From assembly GCF_024055895.1 (NCBI RefSeq), contig NZ_JAMXLE010000001.1:1054001-1118000 (forward strand): a DNA stretch of 64,000 bases, written 5' to 3'. Positions 34,140-43,461 of the stretch are shown here, in pieces; positions within the stretch are counted from its first letter, which is position 1, and every line of letters begins with the position of its first letter. Under the pieces are notes generated by a model that did no database searches, was not told the DNA's origin, and saw nothing but the letters and a program-made list of their open reading frames with translations. Origin of the DNA: Rhizobium sp. L1K21. GTDB lineage: Bacteria > Pseudomonadota > Alphaproteobacteria > Rhizobiales > Rhizobiaceae. A program made the translations under genes and the position numbers.

Positions 34140-35798
34140 TTAGGAACCTCTTATGTCCGAGAGCGTGCGCATCGGTGTGATGGCTTCCGGGTTTTGAATG
34201 ATCTCGACGATGGCTGGTTTGCCACTCTCTTGAGCGCGCTTGAAAGCGGCTTCGAAATCTTCGGTTTTTTCCACCTTCTCGCCGTGGCCGCCATAGGCGC
34301 GGGCAAGGTCAGCAAAATCCGGATTGGTGAGGCCGGTACCGTTGACCCGGCCCGGATATTCGCGCTCCTGATGCATGCGGATCGTGCCGTATATGCCGTT
34401 GTTGATGAGGAGAATGATAATCGGAAGATTGTAGCGAATGGCGGTCGCAAATTCCTGCCCGTGCATCATGAAATCACCATCACCGGCAAAGCAGACGACT
34501 GTGCGCTCCGGATAAAGTGCCTTGGCGGCGACGGCGGCCGGCGGACCATAGCCCATGGAGCCTGACGTGGGGGCAGCTTGCGTTCCATAATTGCGGAAAC
34601 GATGGAAACGGTGCAGCCATGTCGCGAAATTGCCGGCACCGTTTGTGTAGATCGCATCGTCCGGCAGGTTGGCCTCGATCCACTCCATGATCGCGCCCAT
34701 ATGGACGCCGTCCGGTCCGCTTGCGGGTGGTGTCGACCAGTTGCGATAGGCCGCATGCATGGCAATGGTGCGATCCGACCAGGCAGGTGGCGCATCAGGC
34801 ACATGAGTGGCCAGCGCCGCAACAAAATCCGACGGTGCTGCGCAGATCGCCAGATCGGGTCGATAGACGCGGCCAAGCTCGTTTGGATCGGGATAGATGT
34901 GGATGAGCTTTTGGCTCGGATAGGGCACATCCATGAGCGTATAGCTTGAGGAGGGCATTTCCGAGAAGCGCCCGCCCAAGAGCACGATCAGGTCAGCCTG
35001 TTTGATCTCCTGGGCCAATGCGGGATTGATGCCGATGCCGACATCGCCTGCATAAGAGGGGTGCAGATGGTCAAACAGCATCTGCCGGCGGAAAGAGCAG
35101 CCGACCGGGATCGCCCATTTTTCCGCAAAGGTTTCAAACTGGCGAACGGACGCCTCATTCCACCGGCTGCCGCCCAGGATAAAGAGAGGGCGTTCGGCCT
35201 TTTGCAGTTCCGCGACGAAGTGCTTGATCTGCATTTCGCCGGGATAGGCCGGAACAGGGGTGTAGTGGCGGGCTTCCACTGTTTCCACCTCATCGCGCAG
35301 CATGTCTTCGGGAAGCGCAAGCACGACCGGGCCGGGACGTCCCGATGTGGCGACGGCAAAAGCGCGGGTGACCATTTCCGGGATGCGTCTTGCGTCATCG
35401 ATTTCGGCCACCCATTTGGCAACTTCGGTGAAGGCGCGGCGATATTCGATCTCCTGAAAGGCTTCGCGCTCGCGGGCATCACGCTGCACCTGACCGATGA
35501 AAAGCACCATGGGAATGGCATCCTGCATGGCGATGTGCAGGCCGGCGGATGCGTTGGTCGCACCAGGACCGCGAGTGACAAAGCAGATGCCGGGCTCGCC
35601 GGTCAGCCGCCCCCAGCAATCGGCCATCATGGCTGCACCGCCTTCCTGCCGGCAGATGATCTGTTCGATCGGGCTGTCTGCAAGTGCATCAAGAACGGCG
35701 AGGAAGCTTTCACCGGGAACAAGGCTCAAGCGCTTTGTACCGTTGGCTTCCAACGCTTCAACGATCAGTTGTCCGCCTGTTTTTTTCATGTCTTTCAT
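34140..35798 (-). CDS. Thiamine diphosphate-dependent enzyme (acetolactate synthase-like)
   Basis: The 552-residue protein has the three-domain layout of the acetolactate synthase/oxalyl-CoA decarboxylase family. The N-terminal catalytic Glu is in CRQEGGAAMMADCWGR, TRGPGATNA follows, and the ThDP motif begins GDGDFMMHGQE and ends in NNGIYG about 30 residues on. The length is normal. It lies downstream of an EamA exporter and a CaiB/BaiF CoA-transferase on the same strand, which brings to mind decarboxylation or C-C cleavage of a 2-oxo acid or acyl-CoA. It has no adjacent ilvN-type small subunit, so it is probably not biosynthetic acetolactate synthase. Confidence 0.83.
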   Translation of the reverse strand: MKDMKKTGGQLIVEALEANGTKRLSLVPGESFLAVLDALADSPIEQIICRQEGGAAMMADCWGRLTGEPGICFVTRGPGATNASAGLHIAMQDAIPMVLFIGQVQRDAREREAFQEIEYRRAFTEVAKWVAEIDDARRIPEMVTRAFAVATSGRPGPVVLALPEDMLRDEVETVEARHYTPVPAYPGEMQIKHFVAELQKAERPLFILGGSRWNEASVRQFETFAEKWAIPVGCSFRRQMLFDHLHPSYAGDVGIGINPALAQEIKQADLIVLLGGRFSEMPSSSYTLMDVPYPSQKLIHIYPDPNELGRVYRPDLAICAAPSDFVAALATHVPDAPPAWSDRTIAMHAAYRNWSTPPASGPDGVHMGAIMEWIEANLPDDAIYTNGAGNFATWLHRFHRFRNYGTQAAPTSGSMGYGPPAAVAAKALYPERTVVCFAGDGDFMMHGQEFATAIRYNLPIIILLINNGIYGTIRMHQEREYPGRVNGTGLTNPDFADLARAYGGHGEKVEKTEDFEAAFKRAQESGKPAIVEIIQNPEAITPMRTLSDIRGS

Positions 35799-35845
35799 TC
35801 CAGATTTCTATTTCGAGTAAACGTTTTTCGGCCAAACCTGTTTCA

Positions 35846-36796
35846 TCACGGTTTGAGCGTTTCCTGTTGGGAAACGATATCGGCGGAGACGCGGCGTTCG
35901 CGCCACACGATGTAAAGACCCGAGCCGATGATGATGAAGATGCCGACCCATTTGGTGGCATCGGGAAAGCCGCCGAACACCCACCAACCGAGCGCCGTGG
36001 CGGAAATGATTTCCATATATTGCATCGGCGCCAGTACGGAGGCAGGGGCGGCGCGGAACGCGTAGACGGCGAAAATGCCGGACAGCGATGAGGTGAGGCC
36101 GACGCCGGCCAGCCAGATGAGTGTTTTGCCAGAAGGCATTGAGGGTAGCAGAAAGCCGATGTCAGCGGCGTTGCCGACAGCCAGCAGGATGGTGGTGAAC
36201 AGAACGCCCCACAACGCCATCTGAAACTGCATGGACCAGGGGTCTTCACGCTGGGAGATGACGCGTGTGATGAGGGCGAAGATGGCGATGCCGAGTGCGG
36301 TGAAGACCGGCAGGATGGCGATGTAGCCCACATCGGCGAAGCTTGGCCTGATGACGATAATCGCACCCATGAAACCGACGGCACAGGCTGTGTACCGGCG
36401 CCAGCCGATGGGTTCTTTCAGGAAGATGCTCGCGAGTACCGTCAGGATGATCGGCTCGACAAAGAAAATGGCAATGGCGTCTGCGATCTGCATGACGGCA
36501 AGGGTTGCGACGAAGCAGATCATGGCAATGACAATGACGCCGGCGCGCACCGCATGATAGAGCGTGTTCTCAAGCGACAGACGCCGCCAGGACGCGTTGT
36601 AGAGGAAAAAGGGCAGCATGAATGCGCCCTGGACCAGAAAGCGGGCAAGCGTGACCATGCCTGGCGACGTGGTGTCCGTCGCCAGCTTGGAAAAGACGTC
36701 AATTCCTGGCGCAATCAACGTTGAGATCACCATCAACCCCAGGCCGAGCGAGATGGGGGAGATGGTCGCACCTGGGAATGTGGACTTACCGATCAT
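35846..36796 (-). CDS. EamA/DMT-family transporter
   Basis: The 316-residue inner-membrane protein has about ten hydrophobic segments in two EamA repeats (examples FVEPIILTVLASIFLKEPIG; MEIISATALGWWVFGGFPD). The family exports or imports small metabolites such as amino acids and nucleosides. It sits between the CoA-transferase and the ThDP enzyme with short gaps, suggesting one transcript and a shared metabolite. Confidence 0.85.
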   Translation of the reverse strand: MIGKSTFPGATISPISLGLGLMVISTLIAPGIDVFSKLATDTTSPGMVTLARFLVQGAFMLPFFLYNASWRRLSLENTLYHAVRAGVIVIAMICFVATLAVMQIADAIAIFFVEPIILTVLASIFLKEPIGWRRYTACAVGFMGAIIVIRPSFADVGYIAILPVFTALGIAIFALITRVISQREDPWSMQFQMALWGVLFTTILLAVGNAADIGFLLPSMPSGKTLIWLAGVGLTSSLSGIFAVYAFRAAPASVLAPMQYMEIISATALGWWVFGGFPDATKWVGIFIIIGSGLYIVWRERRVSADIVSQQETLKP

Positions 36797-36866
36797 GAAT
36801 TGGCTGCTTCAGCGAAGGCTGTCTGCGGGCGATTTTACCCGCAAATAACGTTGATCTGCCTGCATG

Positions 36867-38096
36867 TTATCCTCCGTATGCCTTCTTTTTGTCCTGTTGT
36901 TCGAGTGCCTCGAGCTCGGCCAGAATTTCGGCGGTGTGTTCGCCATGGCGTGGGCTTGGGCGTTCATAGCGCAGCGGTGTCTCCGACAGGATGACGGGAT
37001 TGCGCACGCCGGGAATGACGTTGCCTTCGCTGTCTTCAAGCTCGATTTTGAGGCCGCGGGCCTTGACCTGCGGGTCGTCGAACATTTCGCTGATCGTGTT
37101 GATGGGACCCACCGGAACGGCGTTCGCCTCGCAGGCATGCAGCAGGTCCTGCTTTTTCCATTTGCAGGTTTCAGCCTGCAGAAGCGCGTTCATTTCCGCC
37201 CGATTTTGAAGTCTCGATGCGTTGTGCACGAAGCGCGGGTCGTCTGCCACTTCAGGGATGCCGAGAACGGCGCAGAGCCGGTGAAACTGCCCGTCGTTGC
37301 CGACAGCCAGAATCAGGTGGCCGTCGGACACCGGGAACACTTCATAGGGCGTGATATTGGGATTGGCATTGCCGAGGCGGACCGGGTTTTTGCCGGAGAC
37401 CAGGAAATTGGCCAGATGGTTTTGCAGCACGGCAACCTGTGTGTCCAACAGTGCGAGATCCACATGTTGTCCCTGGCCGGTGCGCATGGCGTGAATGAGG
37501 GCGGCCTGAATGCCGGTGACGGCGTATATGCCGGTGAAAAGATCGGCTGTTGCAATGCCTGCCTTCATGGGCTGGCCACCCGGTTCGCCAGTAACGGACA
37601 TGAAGCCGGACATGCCCTGGACGATAAAATCATAGCCGGCAAAGCCGGCATAGGGGCCGGTCTGCCCGAAGCCGGTGATGGAGCAATAGACGAGGCGGGG
37701 ATTGACCTTGCGCAGGCTTTCATAATCCAGCCCATATTTGGCGAGACCACCGGTCTTGAAATTTTCGATCAGCACGTCGGCAGTGGCAACCAGCCGACGG
37801 ATGATTTCCTGTCCGTGCGGGGATTTGATATCGACGGCGATGGAGCGCTTGTTGCGATTGGCCGAATGGTAATAGGCAGCCGACAGATCCTCGCCGTTCT
37901 TGTCGGTCACAAATGGAGGACCCCACTGGCGCGTATCGTCGCCGGTGTTGGGGTGTTCGATCTTGATGACATCGGCTCCCATATCGGCCAGCATCTGGCC
38001 AGCCCAGGGGCCTGCAAGCACGCGTGCCAACTCGATGACGCGGATGCCCTTCAGCGGGGGCGCGGATTTCAAATTACCGTTTGTTGCAATGGTCAT
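36867..38096 (-). CDS. CaiB/BaiF-family CoA-transferase
   Basis: The 409-residue enzyme shows family III CoA-transferase features: GIRVIELARVLAGPWAGQML, GADVIKIEHPNTGDD, NRNKRSIAVDIKSPHG, and the region around VLIENFKTGG holding the nucleophilic Asp neighbourhood. Such enzymes move CoA between carboxylates. ATG 38096 is chosen; a TTG three codons earlier is possible. It is the first gene of the run CoA-transferase, EamA transporter and ThDP enzyme. Confidence 0.88.
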   Translation of the reverse strand: MTIATNGNLKSAPPLKGIRVIELARVLAGPWAGQMLADMGADVIKIEHPNTGDDTRQWGPPFVTDKNGEDLSAAYYHSANRNKRSIAVDIKSPHGQEIIRRLVATADVLIENFKTGGLAKYGLDYESLRKVNPRLVYCSITGFGQTGPYAGFAGYDFIVQGMSGFMSVTGEPGGQPMKAGIATADLFTGIYAVTGIQAALIHAMRTGQGQHVDLALLDTQVAVLQNHLANFLVSGKNPVRLGNANPNITPYEVFPVSDGHLILAVGNDGQFHRLCAVLGIPEVADDPRFVHNASRLQNRAEMNALLQAETCKWKKQDLLHACEANAVPVGPINTISEMFDDPQVKARGLKIELEDSEGNVIPGVRNPVILSETPLRYERPSPRHGEHTAEILAELEALEQQDKKKAYGG

Positions 38097-38289
38097 GACG
38101 TTCAATATCCTTCATTCGGCAAATGTGTGGTTTCACTTGCCGAAGAGATAGCACGGTAATTTCTGCCGCTTTTTGACTTATGTCTAATCGGGCATGACCA
38201 AGGGGTATCACAAACATAGACCGGCGCAAGGCACCTGCGTGTGGTTGCGGCGATGATCTTTTTGCATGATCTTCATGCAGCCAAGGGCT

Positions 38290-39222
38290 TCAAGGCTGCG
38301 CGGTTACCTGATCGGCCCAATCGGCGAAGGCTTTCATTGCCGCGTCCCGGTCGAGGTCATTGAGGGTTTCGTGCCGAGCCTCGGGGAAGATGACTTCGGT
38401 TACCTTGGTAAACCCTGCCTCTTTCAGTTTGTCGCAGAGCCAGTCGGTGCCAAAAGCATAATTGGAGGCTGGGTCCTGTCCGCCGCCGAGCAGATGAAAG
38501 GGCTTATCTTTGGGGATTTGTGACCAGTTGGCGGGTTTCGCGCCGGTTTCGATGAACGCGGCAAGGTCGCGCCAGAGGCTGACCGTACAGGCAAAGCCGC
38601 ATAGTGGGTCCTCGATATAGGCTGCGACCTCCATATCGTCATGGGAGAGCCAGTCGAAGGGTGTCTTGTGGCCAGGGATTTTTTCGCCCCAGGCATCGAA
38701 TGTCAGCTTGTTGACCAGAGTTGCCGGCGTGTCCGAACCTTTGAACATCGCTGTGATTGCCAGCACGATTTTCAACGGCAACATGTTTTTTGCGCTTGAA
38801 AAATCGTTGTTCCAGACCGCAACGCCCGCGAAATCCTCAGGGTGGGCGATGGCCATGTTGAAGGCGATATAAGCGCCCATGGAATGGCCGAATAGGATAA
38901 TGGGCAAGCCGGGGTGATTGGTGGCGGCAAAATTGCGCATGGCGATTGTGTCGGCTATGACCTTTTGCATGCCGTTCTTGACTGCGAATTGTCCGCGGAT
39001 TGCATCTGCGGCGGTGGTTTCGCCGTGTCCGCGGTGGTCCCAGCCATAGGTGTGATAGCCGCGACCGGCCAGAAATTCGGCAAATGGTTTGTAGCGCTTG
39101 GAGTGTTCGGCCATGCCATGCGACAGCATAATGACGCCTCTGGCTTGTCCTTGTGCCGCTTCGTGATGCCAAGCCAGCTTGGCGCCGGTAGGGCTCTCCA
39201 GAAAATTTGTTTCAATATACAT
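38290..39222 (-). CDS. Alpha/beta hydrolase (monoacylglycerol lipase-like)
   Basis: The 310-residue protein has a nucleophile elbow GHSMGAYIAF, an early HGMAEHSKRY oxyanion segment typical of lysophospholipase/monoacylglycerol lipase (hydrolase_4) proteins, and candidate acid and base residues near LLGGGQDPASNY and EARHETLND. There is no signal peptide. GGGGG lies upstream of ATG 39222. The substrate is unknown; glycerolipid-like esters are usual for this group. Confidence 0.85.
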   Translation of the reverse strand: MYIETNFLESPTGAKLAWHHEAAQGQARGVIMLSHGMAEHSKRYKPFAEFLAGRGYHTYGWDHRGHGETTAADAIRGQFAVKNGMQKVIADTIAMRNFAATNHPGLPIILFGHSMGAYIAFNMAIAHPEDFAGVAVWNNDFSSAKNMLPLKIVLAITAMFKGSDTPATLVNKLTFDAWGEKIPGHKTPFDWLSHDDMEVAAYIEDPLCGFACTVSLWRDLAAFIETGAKPANWSQIPKDKPFHLLGGGQDPASNYAFGTDWLCDKLKEAGFTKVTEVIFPEARHETLNDLDRDAAMKAFADWADQVTAQP

Positions 39223-39512
39223 CAGAAAACCCCCAAAAAGTGGGGGGATTGATGCCCATTTCTGATATTATGTCAATTATTTCCTGTGCACTCTTTTATG
39301 GCCGTTTCGGCGCGGTTCTCAATCGGGCTGTCGGTGAGCGCGCGTCTATCGTGCGCGGCTTTTAACGCGCGGTCCTCCAAGCCCTGGAAGCCAGGGCGAA
39401 TTGCCATGCATGGCGGAAATCAAACAGCGATGATGGGCCGGTGGCATTGCCCGATTGCGATAAATCGCCTACATAGGCGCCAATTTCCGAACACGACGAG
39501 AAGAGTAATTCA

Positions 39513-41162
39513 ATGGCGCGCCAGTTTATCTACCATATGGCCGGACTCAACAAGTCCTACGGATCGAAGAAGATCCTCGAAAACATCCACCTGTCATTCT
39601 ATCCCGATGCGAAGATCGGTATTCTCGGGCCAAACGGTGCCGGTAAGTCCACCGTGCTGCGCATCATGGCCGGGCTCGACAAGGAGTTTACCGGCGAGGC
39701 CTGGCTGGCGGAAGGTGCGACCCTCGGCTATCTGCCGCAGGAGCCGCAGCTCGACAGTTCCAAGACTGTTTTCGAAAACGTCATGGAAGGGGTTGCCGAC
39801 AAGAAGGCCATCCTCGACCGTTATAATGAATTGATGATGAACTATTCCGACGAAACGGCGGAAGAGGGTGCTAAGCTGCAGGACATTATCGACAGCCAGA
39901 ACCTGTGGGACCTCGACAGCCAGGTTGAAATGGCCATGGGTGCGCTGCGCTGCCCGCCCGGCGAAAGTGCGGTTGATAATCTTTCCGGTGGTGAGAAGCG
40001 CCGTGTTGCGCTCTGCCAGCTCCTGCTGCGCCAGCCCGATCTGCTGCTGCTCGACGAACCGACCAACCACCTGGATGCGGAAACCATTGCCTGGCTTGAA
40101 AAGCATCTGCGCGAATATCCCGGTTCCGTGCTGATGATCACCCACGACCGTTACTTCCTTGACAATGTAACCGGCTGGATTCTCGAACTCGACCGTGGCC
40201 GCGGGATTCCTTACGAGGGCAACTATACCGCCTATCTCGATGCCAAGGCCAAGCGCATGCAGCAGGAGGGTCGCGAAGAGGCGGCTCGCCAGCGTGCGCT
40301 CGCCCGTGAAAAGGAGTGGATGGGCCAGAGCCCGCAGGCTCGCCAGACCAAATCGAAAGCGCGTATCCGGGCCTATGACGAGCTGGTCAAGGCTGCTGCC
40401 GACCGTCGTCCGGGTGACGCACAGATCGTGATTCCGGCGGGCGAACGGCTCGGCCAGGTTGTCATCGACGTCGAAGGCGTCTCGAAGGGTTACGGCGATC
40501 GCCTGCTGATCGACAACCTGACCTTCAAGCTGCCGCCCGGCGGTATCGTCGGCGTTATCGGTCCGAACGGTGCGGGTAAATCGACACTCTTCAAGATGAT
40601 CACGGGGCAGGAAAAGCCCGATAGCGGCGAAATCCGCATCGGCGAGACCGTTCACCTCGGTTATGTCGACCAGAGCCGCGATGCGCTGGACGGCAACAAG
40701 ACCGTGTGGGAAGAAATCTCCGGCGGAAATGACATCATCAAGCTCGGCAAGCATGAAGTGAACAGCCGTGCCTATTGCGGCGCCTTCAACTTCAAGGGTG
40801 GCGACCAGCAGCAGAAGGTGGGAACGCTTTCGGGCGGTCAGCGCAACCGCGTGCATCTCGCCAAGATGCTGAAAGCCGGCGGCAACGTGATCCTGCTCGA
40901 CGAGCCGACCAACGACCTCGACACCGAAACACTGGCGGCACTGGAAGACGCGCTCGAAAACTTCGCCGGTTGCGCTGTTATCATCTCGCACGACCGGATG
41001 TTCCTCGACCGCCTAGCCACCCACATTCTCGCCTTCGAAGGCGATAGCCATGTGGAATGGTTCGAAGGCAACTTCGAAGACTACGAAGCTGACAAGATCA
41101 GACGTCTGGGGCCTGATGCGGTCAACCCGAAGCGGGTGACGTATAAGCGGCTGACACGGTAA
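39513..41162 (+). CDS. ettA: Energy-dependent translational throttle protein EttA (ABC-F)
   Basis: The 549-residue soluble protein has two ABC ATPase domains and no membrane part. Walker [10 protein letters not shown] occurs twice, with signatures [16 protein letters not shown] and [16 protein letters not shown] and Walker [13 protein letters not shown] and [12 protein letters not shown]. The linker includes the arm region [18 protein letters not shown]. EttA binds the ribosomal E site and gates entry into elongation according to ATP/ADP. The length and the pattern [15 protein letters not shown] are characteristic. A strong terminator follows. Confidence 0.94.
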   Translation: MARQFIYHMAGLNKSYGSKKILENIHLSFYPDAKIGILGPNGAGKSTVLRIMAGLDKEFTGEAWLAEGATLGYLPQEPQLDSSKTVFENVMEGVADKKAILDRYNELMMNYSDETAEEGAKLQDIIDSQNLWDLDSQVEMAMGALRCPPGESAVDNLSGGEKRRVALCQLLLRQPDLLLLDEPTNHLDAETIAWLEKHLREYPGSVLMITHDRYFLDNVTGWILELDRGRGIPYEGNYTAYLDAKAKRMQQEGREEAARQRALAREKEWMGQSPQARQTKSKARIRAYDELVKAAADRRPGDAQIVIPAGERLGQVVIDVEGVSKGYGDRLLIDNLTFKLPPGGIVGVIGPNGAGKSTLFKMITGQEKPDSGEIRIGETVHLGYVDQSRDALDGNKTVWEEISGGNDIIKLGKHEVNSRAYCGAFNFKGGDQQQKVGTLSGGQRNRVHLAKMLKAGGNVILLDEPTNDLDTETLAALEDALENFAGCAVIISHDRMFLDRLATHILAFEGDSHVEWFEGNFEDYEADKIRRLGPDAVNPKRVTYKRLTR

Positions 41163-41170
41163 CCACAAAG

Positions 41171-41194
41171 AGCCCGGCACGTCCGGGCTTTTTT
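41171..41194 (+). terminator. Rho-independent terminator after ettA
   Basis: AGCCCGG (41171-41177) pairs with CCGGGCT (41183-41189) around a five-base loop; six T residues follow. Confidence 0.85.
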
Positions 41195-41223
41195 ATGTCC
41201 TATCGCATTACAGTCTTGACCGC

Positions 41224-41239
41224 ATAAAGATATCTTTAT
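41224..41239. promoter_or_regulatory. 16-bp palindromic operator before the ArsR-methyltransferase-metF operon
   Basis: ATAAAGATATCTTTAT is a perfect 16-base palindrome, 34 bases before the start of an ArsR-type regulator gene. A second partial copy (TATATCTTGAT) follows directly. It fits an autoregulatory operator for the dimeric winged-helix protein encoded downstream. Confidence 0.7.
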
Positions 41240-41273
41240 ATCTTGATCTCGTGTTTGATTTGAGGCGCGGTAT

Positions 41274-42239
41274 ATGCTGGGTTTGAGTGAGCTGGTTGAG
41301 GTTTTGAAGGCGGCGGGGGAGACGACGCGGTTGCGTCTTCTGGTGCTGCTTTCGCGGGCCGATCTGACGGTTTCCGATCTTACCGATATTCTCGGGCAAT
41401 CACAGCCCCGTATTTCGCGGCATCTGAAGTTGCTTCTCGAAGCGCAGTTGATCGAGCGTTATCAGGAAGGGGCATGGGCCTATTTCAGGCTGGGACAAGA
41501 CGGGAAGGCGGCAGCGCTTGCATCGACCATTTTGCAATCGGTCGCTGTTGATGATGCAACGCTATCGCATGACCAGACGCGCCTGAAGGCTGTCAAGGAG
41601 GCGCGGGCCAGGCGGGCAGGCGACTATTTTGCGCAAAACGCAGCAGAATGGGACGAAATTCGCTCTTTGCATGTGCCGGAGGCCAAGGTCGAGGCGGCGC
41701 TGACAACACTGATCGGTGAGCAGCCGATTGATTCCATGCTTGATCTCGGCACGGGAACGGGGCGGATATTGCAGCTGTTCAGCGGGCTATACCGCAAGGC
41801 GGTGGGCATTGATGCCAGCCGCGACATGTTGGCGGTCGCGCGCACCAATCTTGACAAGCTCGGCAGCGGCAAGGCGAGCGTGCGGCATGGCGATATCTTC
41901 AACCTGCCGCTGGACGGGCAGGATTTCGATCTCATCACCATTCATCAGGTTCTGCACTTTCTGAATGAACCGCAGGCGGCGATTGCAGAGGCGGCCCGCG
42001 TCTTGCGGCCCGGCGGGCGTCTGGTGATCATCGATTTTGCGCCGCATGCGCTGGAATATCTGCAGGAAAAACATGCACATATGCGCCTTGGTTTTTCGCA
42101 TGAGGTGATCAGCGGCTGGCTGAAGAAGGCGGGTCTCGAGACCGAAAAGATTGTTGACCTCGAGCCCGGTGATGGTCGTACGGATGCGTTGACCGTGACG
42201 ATCTGGCTTGCGCGCGATCCGCGCCTTCTCATTGCCTGA
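41274..42239 (+). CDS. ArsR-type regulator fused to a SAM-dependent methyltransferase
   Basis: The 321-residue protein combines an N-terminal ArsR winged helix (residues about 1-90; DLTDILGQSQPRISRHLKLL) with a class I methyltransferase domain containing LDLGTGTGRIL and ARVLRPGGRLVIIDF. In alphaproteobacteria proteins of this fused type sit beside metF and control the methionine/SAM cycle; the methyltransferase fold may sense SAM or SAH. It is 27 bp upstream of metF on the same strand, and a perfect palindrome lies in its promoter. Whether the methyltransferase part is catalytic is not shown by the sequence. Confidence 0.88.
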   Translation: MLGLSELVEVLKAAGETTRLRLLVLLSRADLTVSDLTDILGQSQPRISRHLKLLLEAQLIERYQEGAWAYFRLGQDGKAAALASTILQSVAVDDATLSHDQTRLKAVKEARARRAGDYFAQNAAEWDEIRSLHVPEAKVEAALTTLIGEQPIDSMLDLGTGTGRILQLFSGLYRKAVGIDASRDMLAVARTNLDKLGSGKASVRHGDIFNLPLDGQDFDLITIHQVLHFLNEPQAAIAEAARVLRPGGRLVIIDFAPHALEYLQEKHAHMRLGFSHEVISGWLKKAGLETEKIVDLEPGDGRTDALTVTIWLARDPRLLIA

Positions 42240-42266
42240 CCAAAACATAAGAGAGAGGACATCCCT

Positions 42267-43160
42267 ATGAGCGGCATCATCAAAGCCAATGCGGATACAT
42301 CCGGTCTGACGCTGAGCTTCGAATTTTTCCCGCCCAAGACACCGGAGATGGAAAGCCAGCTTTGGGAAGCGGTTGACGATCTGGCAGGCTGGGCACCAAG
42401 CTTCGTGTCCGTCACCTATGGGGCCGGCGGGTCCACCAAGGCTCCGACGCTCTGCGCTGTCTCGCGCATCGCAAGCCAGACGACGTTGACGCCTGCGGCG
42501 CACCTGACATGCGTTGGTGCGGCGTGCGAGGAGGTGGATGCGGTTGTGGCCGAATTTGCGGCTGCGGGCGTCAAACATTTCGTGGCGCTGAGAGGCGACC
42601 CGGCCGGCGGGATCGGCACGGCCTATGTTCCGCATCCCAACGGCTACGCCAACGGTGCAGAGCTTGTTGCCGGGCTGAAACGTCTTGGTGATTATGAAAT
42701 CAGCGTTTCCGCCTATCCGGAAAAACATCCCGAGAGCGCCGATGTGGACGCCGATATCGATATGCTCAAACGCAAGGTGGATAATGGCGCGACGCGGGCG
42801 CTGACGCAGTTTTTCTTCGATAACGACCACTACGAGCGATATCTGGAGCGCGTGCGGGCAGCTGGGATCGATATTCCCATCGTGCCGGGTATTCTTCCGG
42901 TTCACAATCTGGCGCAGGTGCGCAAGTTTGCGGGTATGGCGGGAGCCTCCGTTCCCGATTTCGTGGTTGCGCGGCTGGGTACGATTGATGATGATTCCGA
43001 GCGCCGCTTTGTCGCCGCCGCTGCCCTGGCTGCAGAGCAGGTGCAGGATTTGATCCGGCGGGGCGTGACCGAGTTTCACTTCTACACGATGAACCGTTCG
43101 GCGCTGGTTTCGGAAGTGCTGAGGCGTTCCGGCTTCAGGCGCACGGATGTTGCGGCATAA
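42267..43160 (+). CDS. metF: 5,10-methylenetetrahydrofolate reductase
   Basis: The 297-residue flavoprotein reduces 5,10-methylene-THF to 5-methyl-THF for methionine synthesis. The family start SFEFFPPKTPEME, FVSVTYGAGGST, HLTCVG, FVALRGDP and the later TRALTQFFFDNDHYERYL are present. The length matches bacterial MetF. ATG 42267 follows GAGAGAGGAC. It is co-transcribed with the ArsR-methyltransferase gene and followed by a long hairpin terminator. Confidence 0.95.
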   Translation: MSGIIKANADTSGLTLSFEFFPPKTPEMESQLWEAVDDLAGWAPSFVSVTYGAGGSTKAPTLCAVSRIASQTTLTPAAHLTCVGAACEEVDAVVAEFAAAGVKHFVALRGDPAGGIGTAYVPHPNGYANGAELVAGLKRLGDYEISVSAYPEKHPESADVDADIDMLKRKVDNGATRALTQFFFDNDHYERYLERVRAAGIDIPIVPGILPVHNLAQVRKFAGMAGASVPDFVVARLGTIDDDSERRFVAAAALAAEQVQDLIRRGVTEFHFYTMNRSALVSEVLRRSGFRRTDVAA

Positions 43161-43216
43161 GGCCTGATGCGGCCCGAGCGAATTCCGAACAGGCTTCAAT
43201 AGCGGCAGATAAAAAA

Positions 43217-43255
43217 GGGAACGCATGGTTCGGCAAGCCATGCGTTCCCTGTTTT
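43217..43255. terminator. Long hairpin terminator after metF
   Basis: GGGAACGCATGG (43217-43228) pairs without mismatch to CCATGCGTTCCC (43238-43249), followed by TGTTTT and preceded by six A residues. It can act in both directions, ending metF and the small minus-strand gene. Confidence 0.85.
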
Positions 43256-43327
43256 CAAACTGTGACTGGTATTATTTCAAGTCCGGAGCCAATTCGGACA
43301 TTGTTCACGCACTTTCTGAGGTGGGCC

Positions 43328-43405
43328 TCAGATGAACAGCATCGTTGCTACGAATAGAAACGCTGCACCGATTACAAGGACATTGAGCGATTGCGTAAGT
43401 CCCAT
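43328..43405 (-). CDS. 25-residue membrane peptide of unknown function
   Basis: On the minus strand an ATG at 43405 follows an ideal Shine-Dalgarno AAGGAGG (43417-43411) at five bases. The reading gives a 25-residue peptide beginning MGLTQSLNVLVIGAAF and ending in MLFI, then TGA. It is nearly all hydrophobic after residue 8, long enough for one membrane helix, with no charged residue. A promoter-like pair lies just upstream and the metF hairpin terminates it. I recognise no family; small single-helix proteins often modulate membrane complexes. It is too short for routine gene calling. Confidence 0.72.
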   Translation of the reverse strand: MGLTQSLNVLVIGAAFLFVATMLFI

Positions 43406-43433
43406 ATCGACCTCCTTCGCGTTAACAGGTGTG

Positions 43434-43461
43434 ATGATATGCTGGAAATCGGCGTCTTCAA
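43434..43461 (-). promoter_or_regulatory. Candidate promoter of the 25-residue peptide gene
   Basis: On the minus strand TTGAAG (43461-43456) and TATCAT (43439-43434) are 16 bases apart. This puts transcription start near 43427, about 20 bases before the start codon. Confidence 0.4.

Noticed and set aside
36864-38159. 431-codon open frame antisense to the CoA-transferase gene
   Set aside because: Shadow frame without motifs; the CaiB/BaiF protein opposite is complete.
39594-40991. 465-codon open frame antisense to ettA
   Set aside because: It mirrors the highly conserved ABC-F gene; no domain or ribosome binding site of its own.
41787-43241. 484-codon open frame antisense to the ArsR-methyltransferase gene and metF
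   Set aside because: It crosses two well-supported genes and their spacer; no recognisable protein features.
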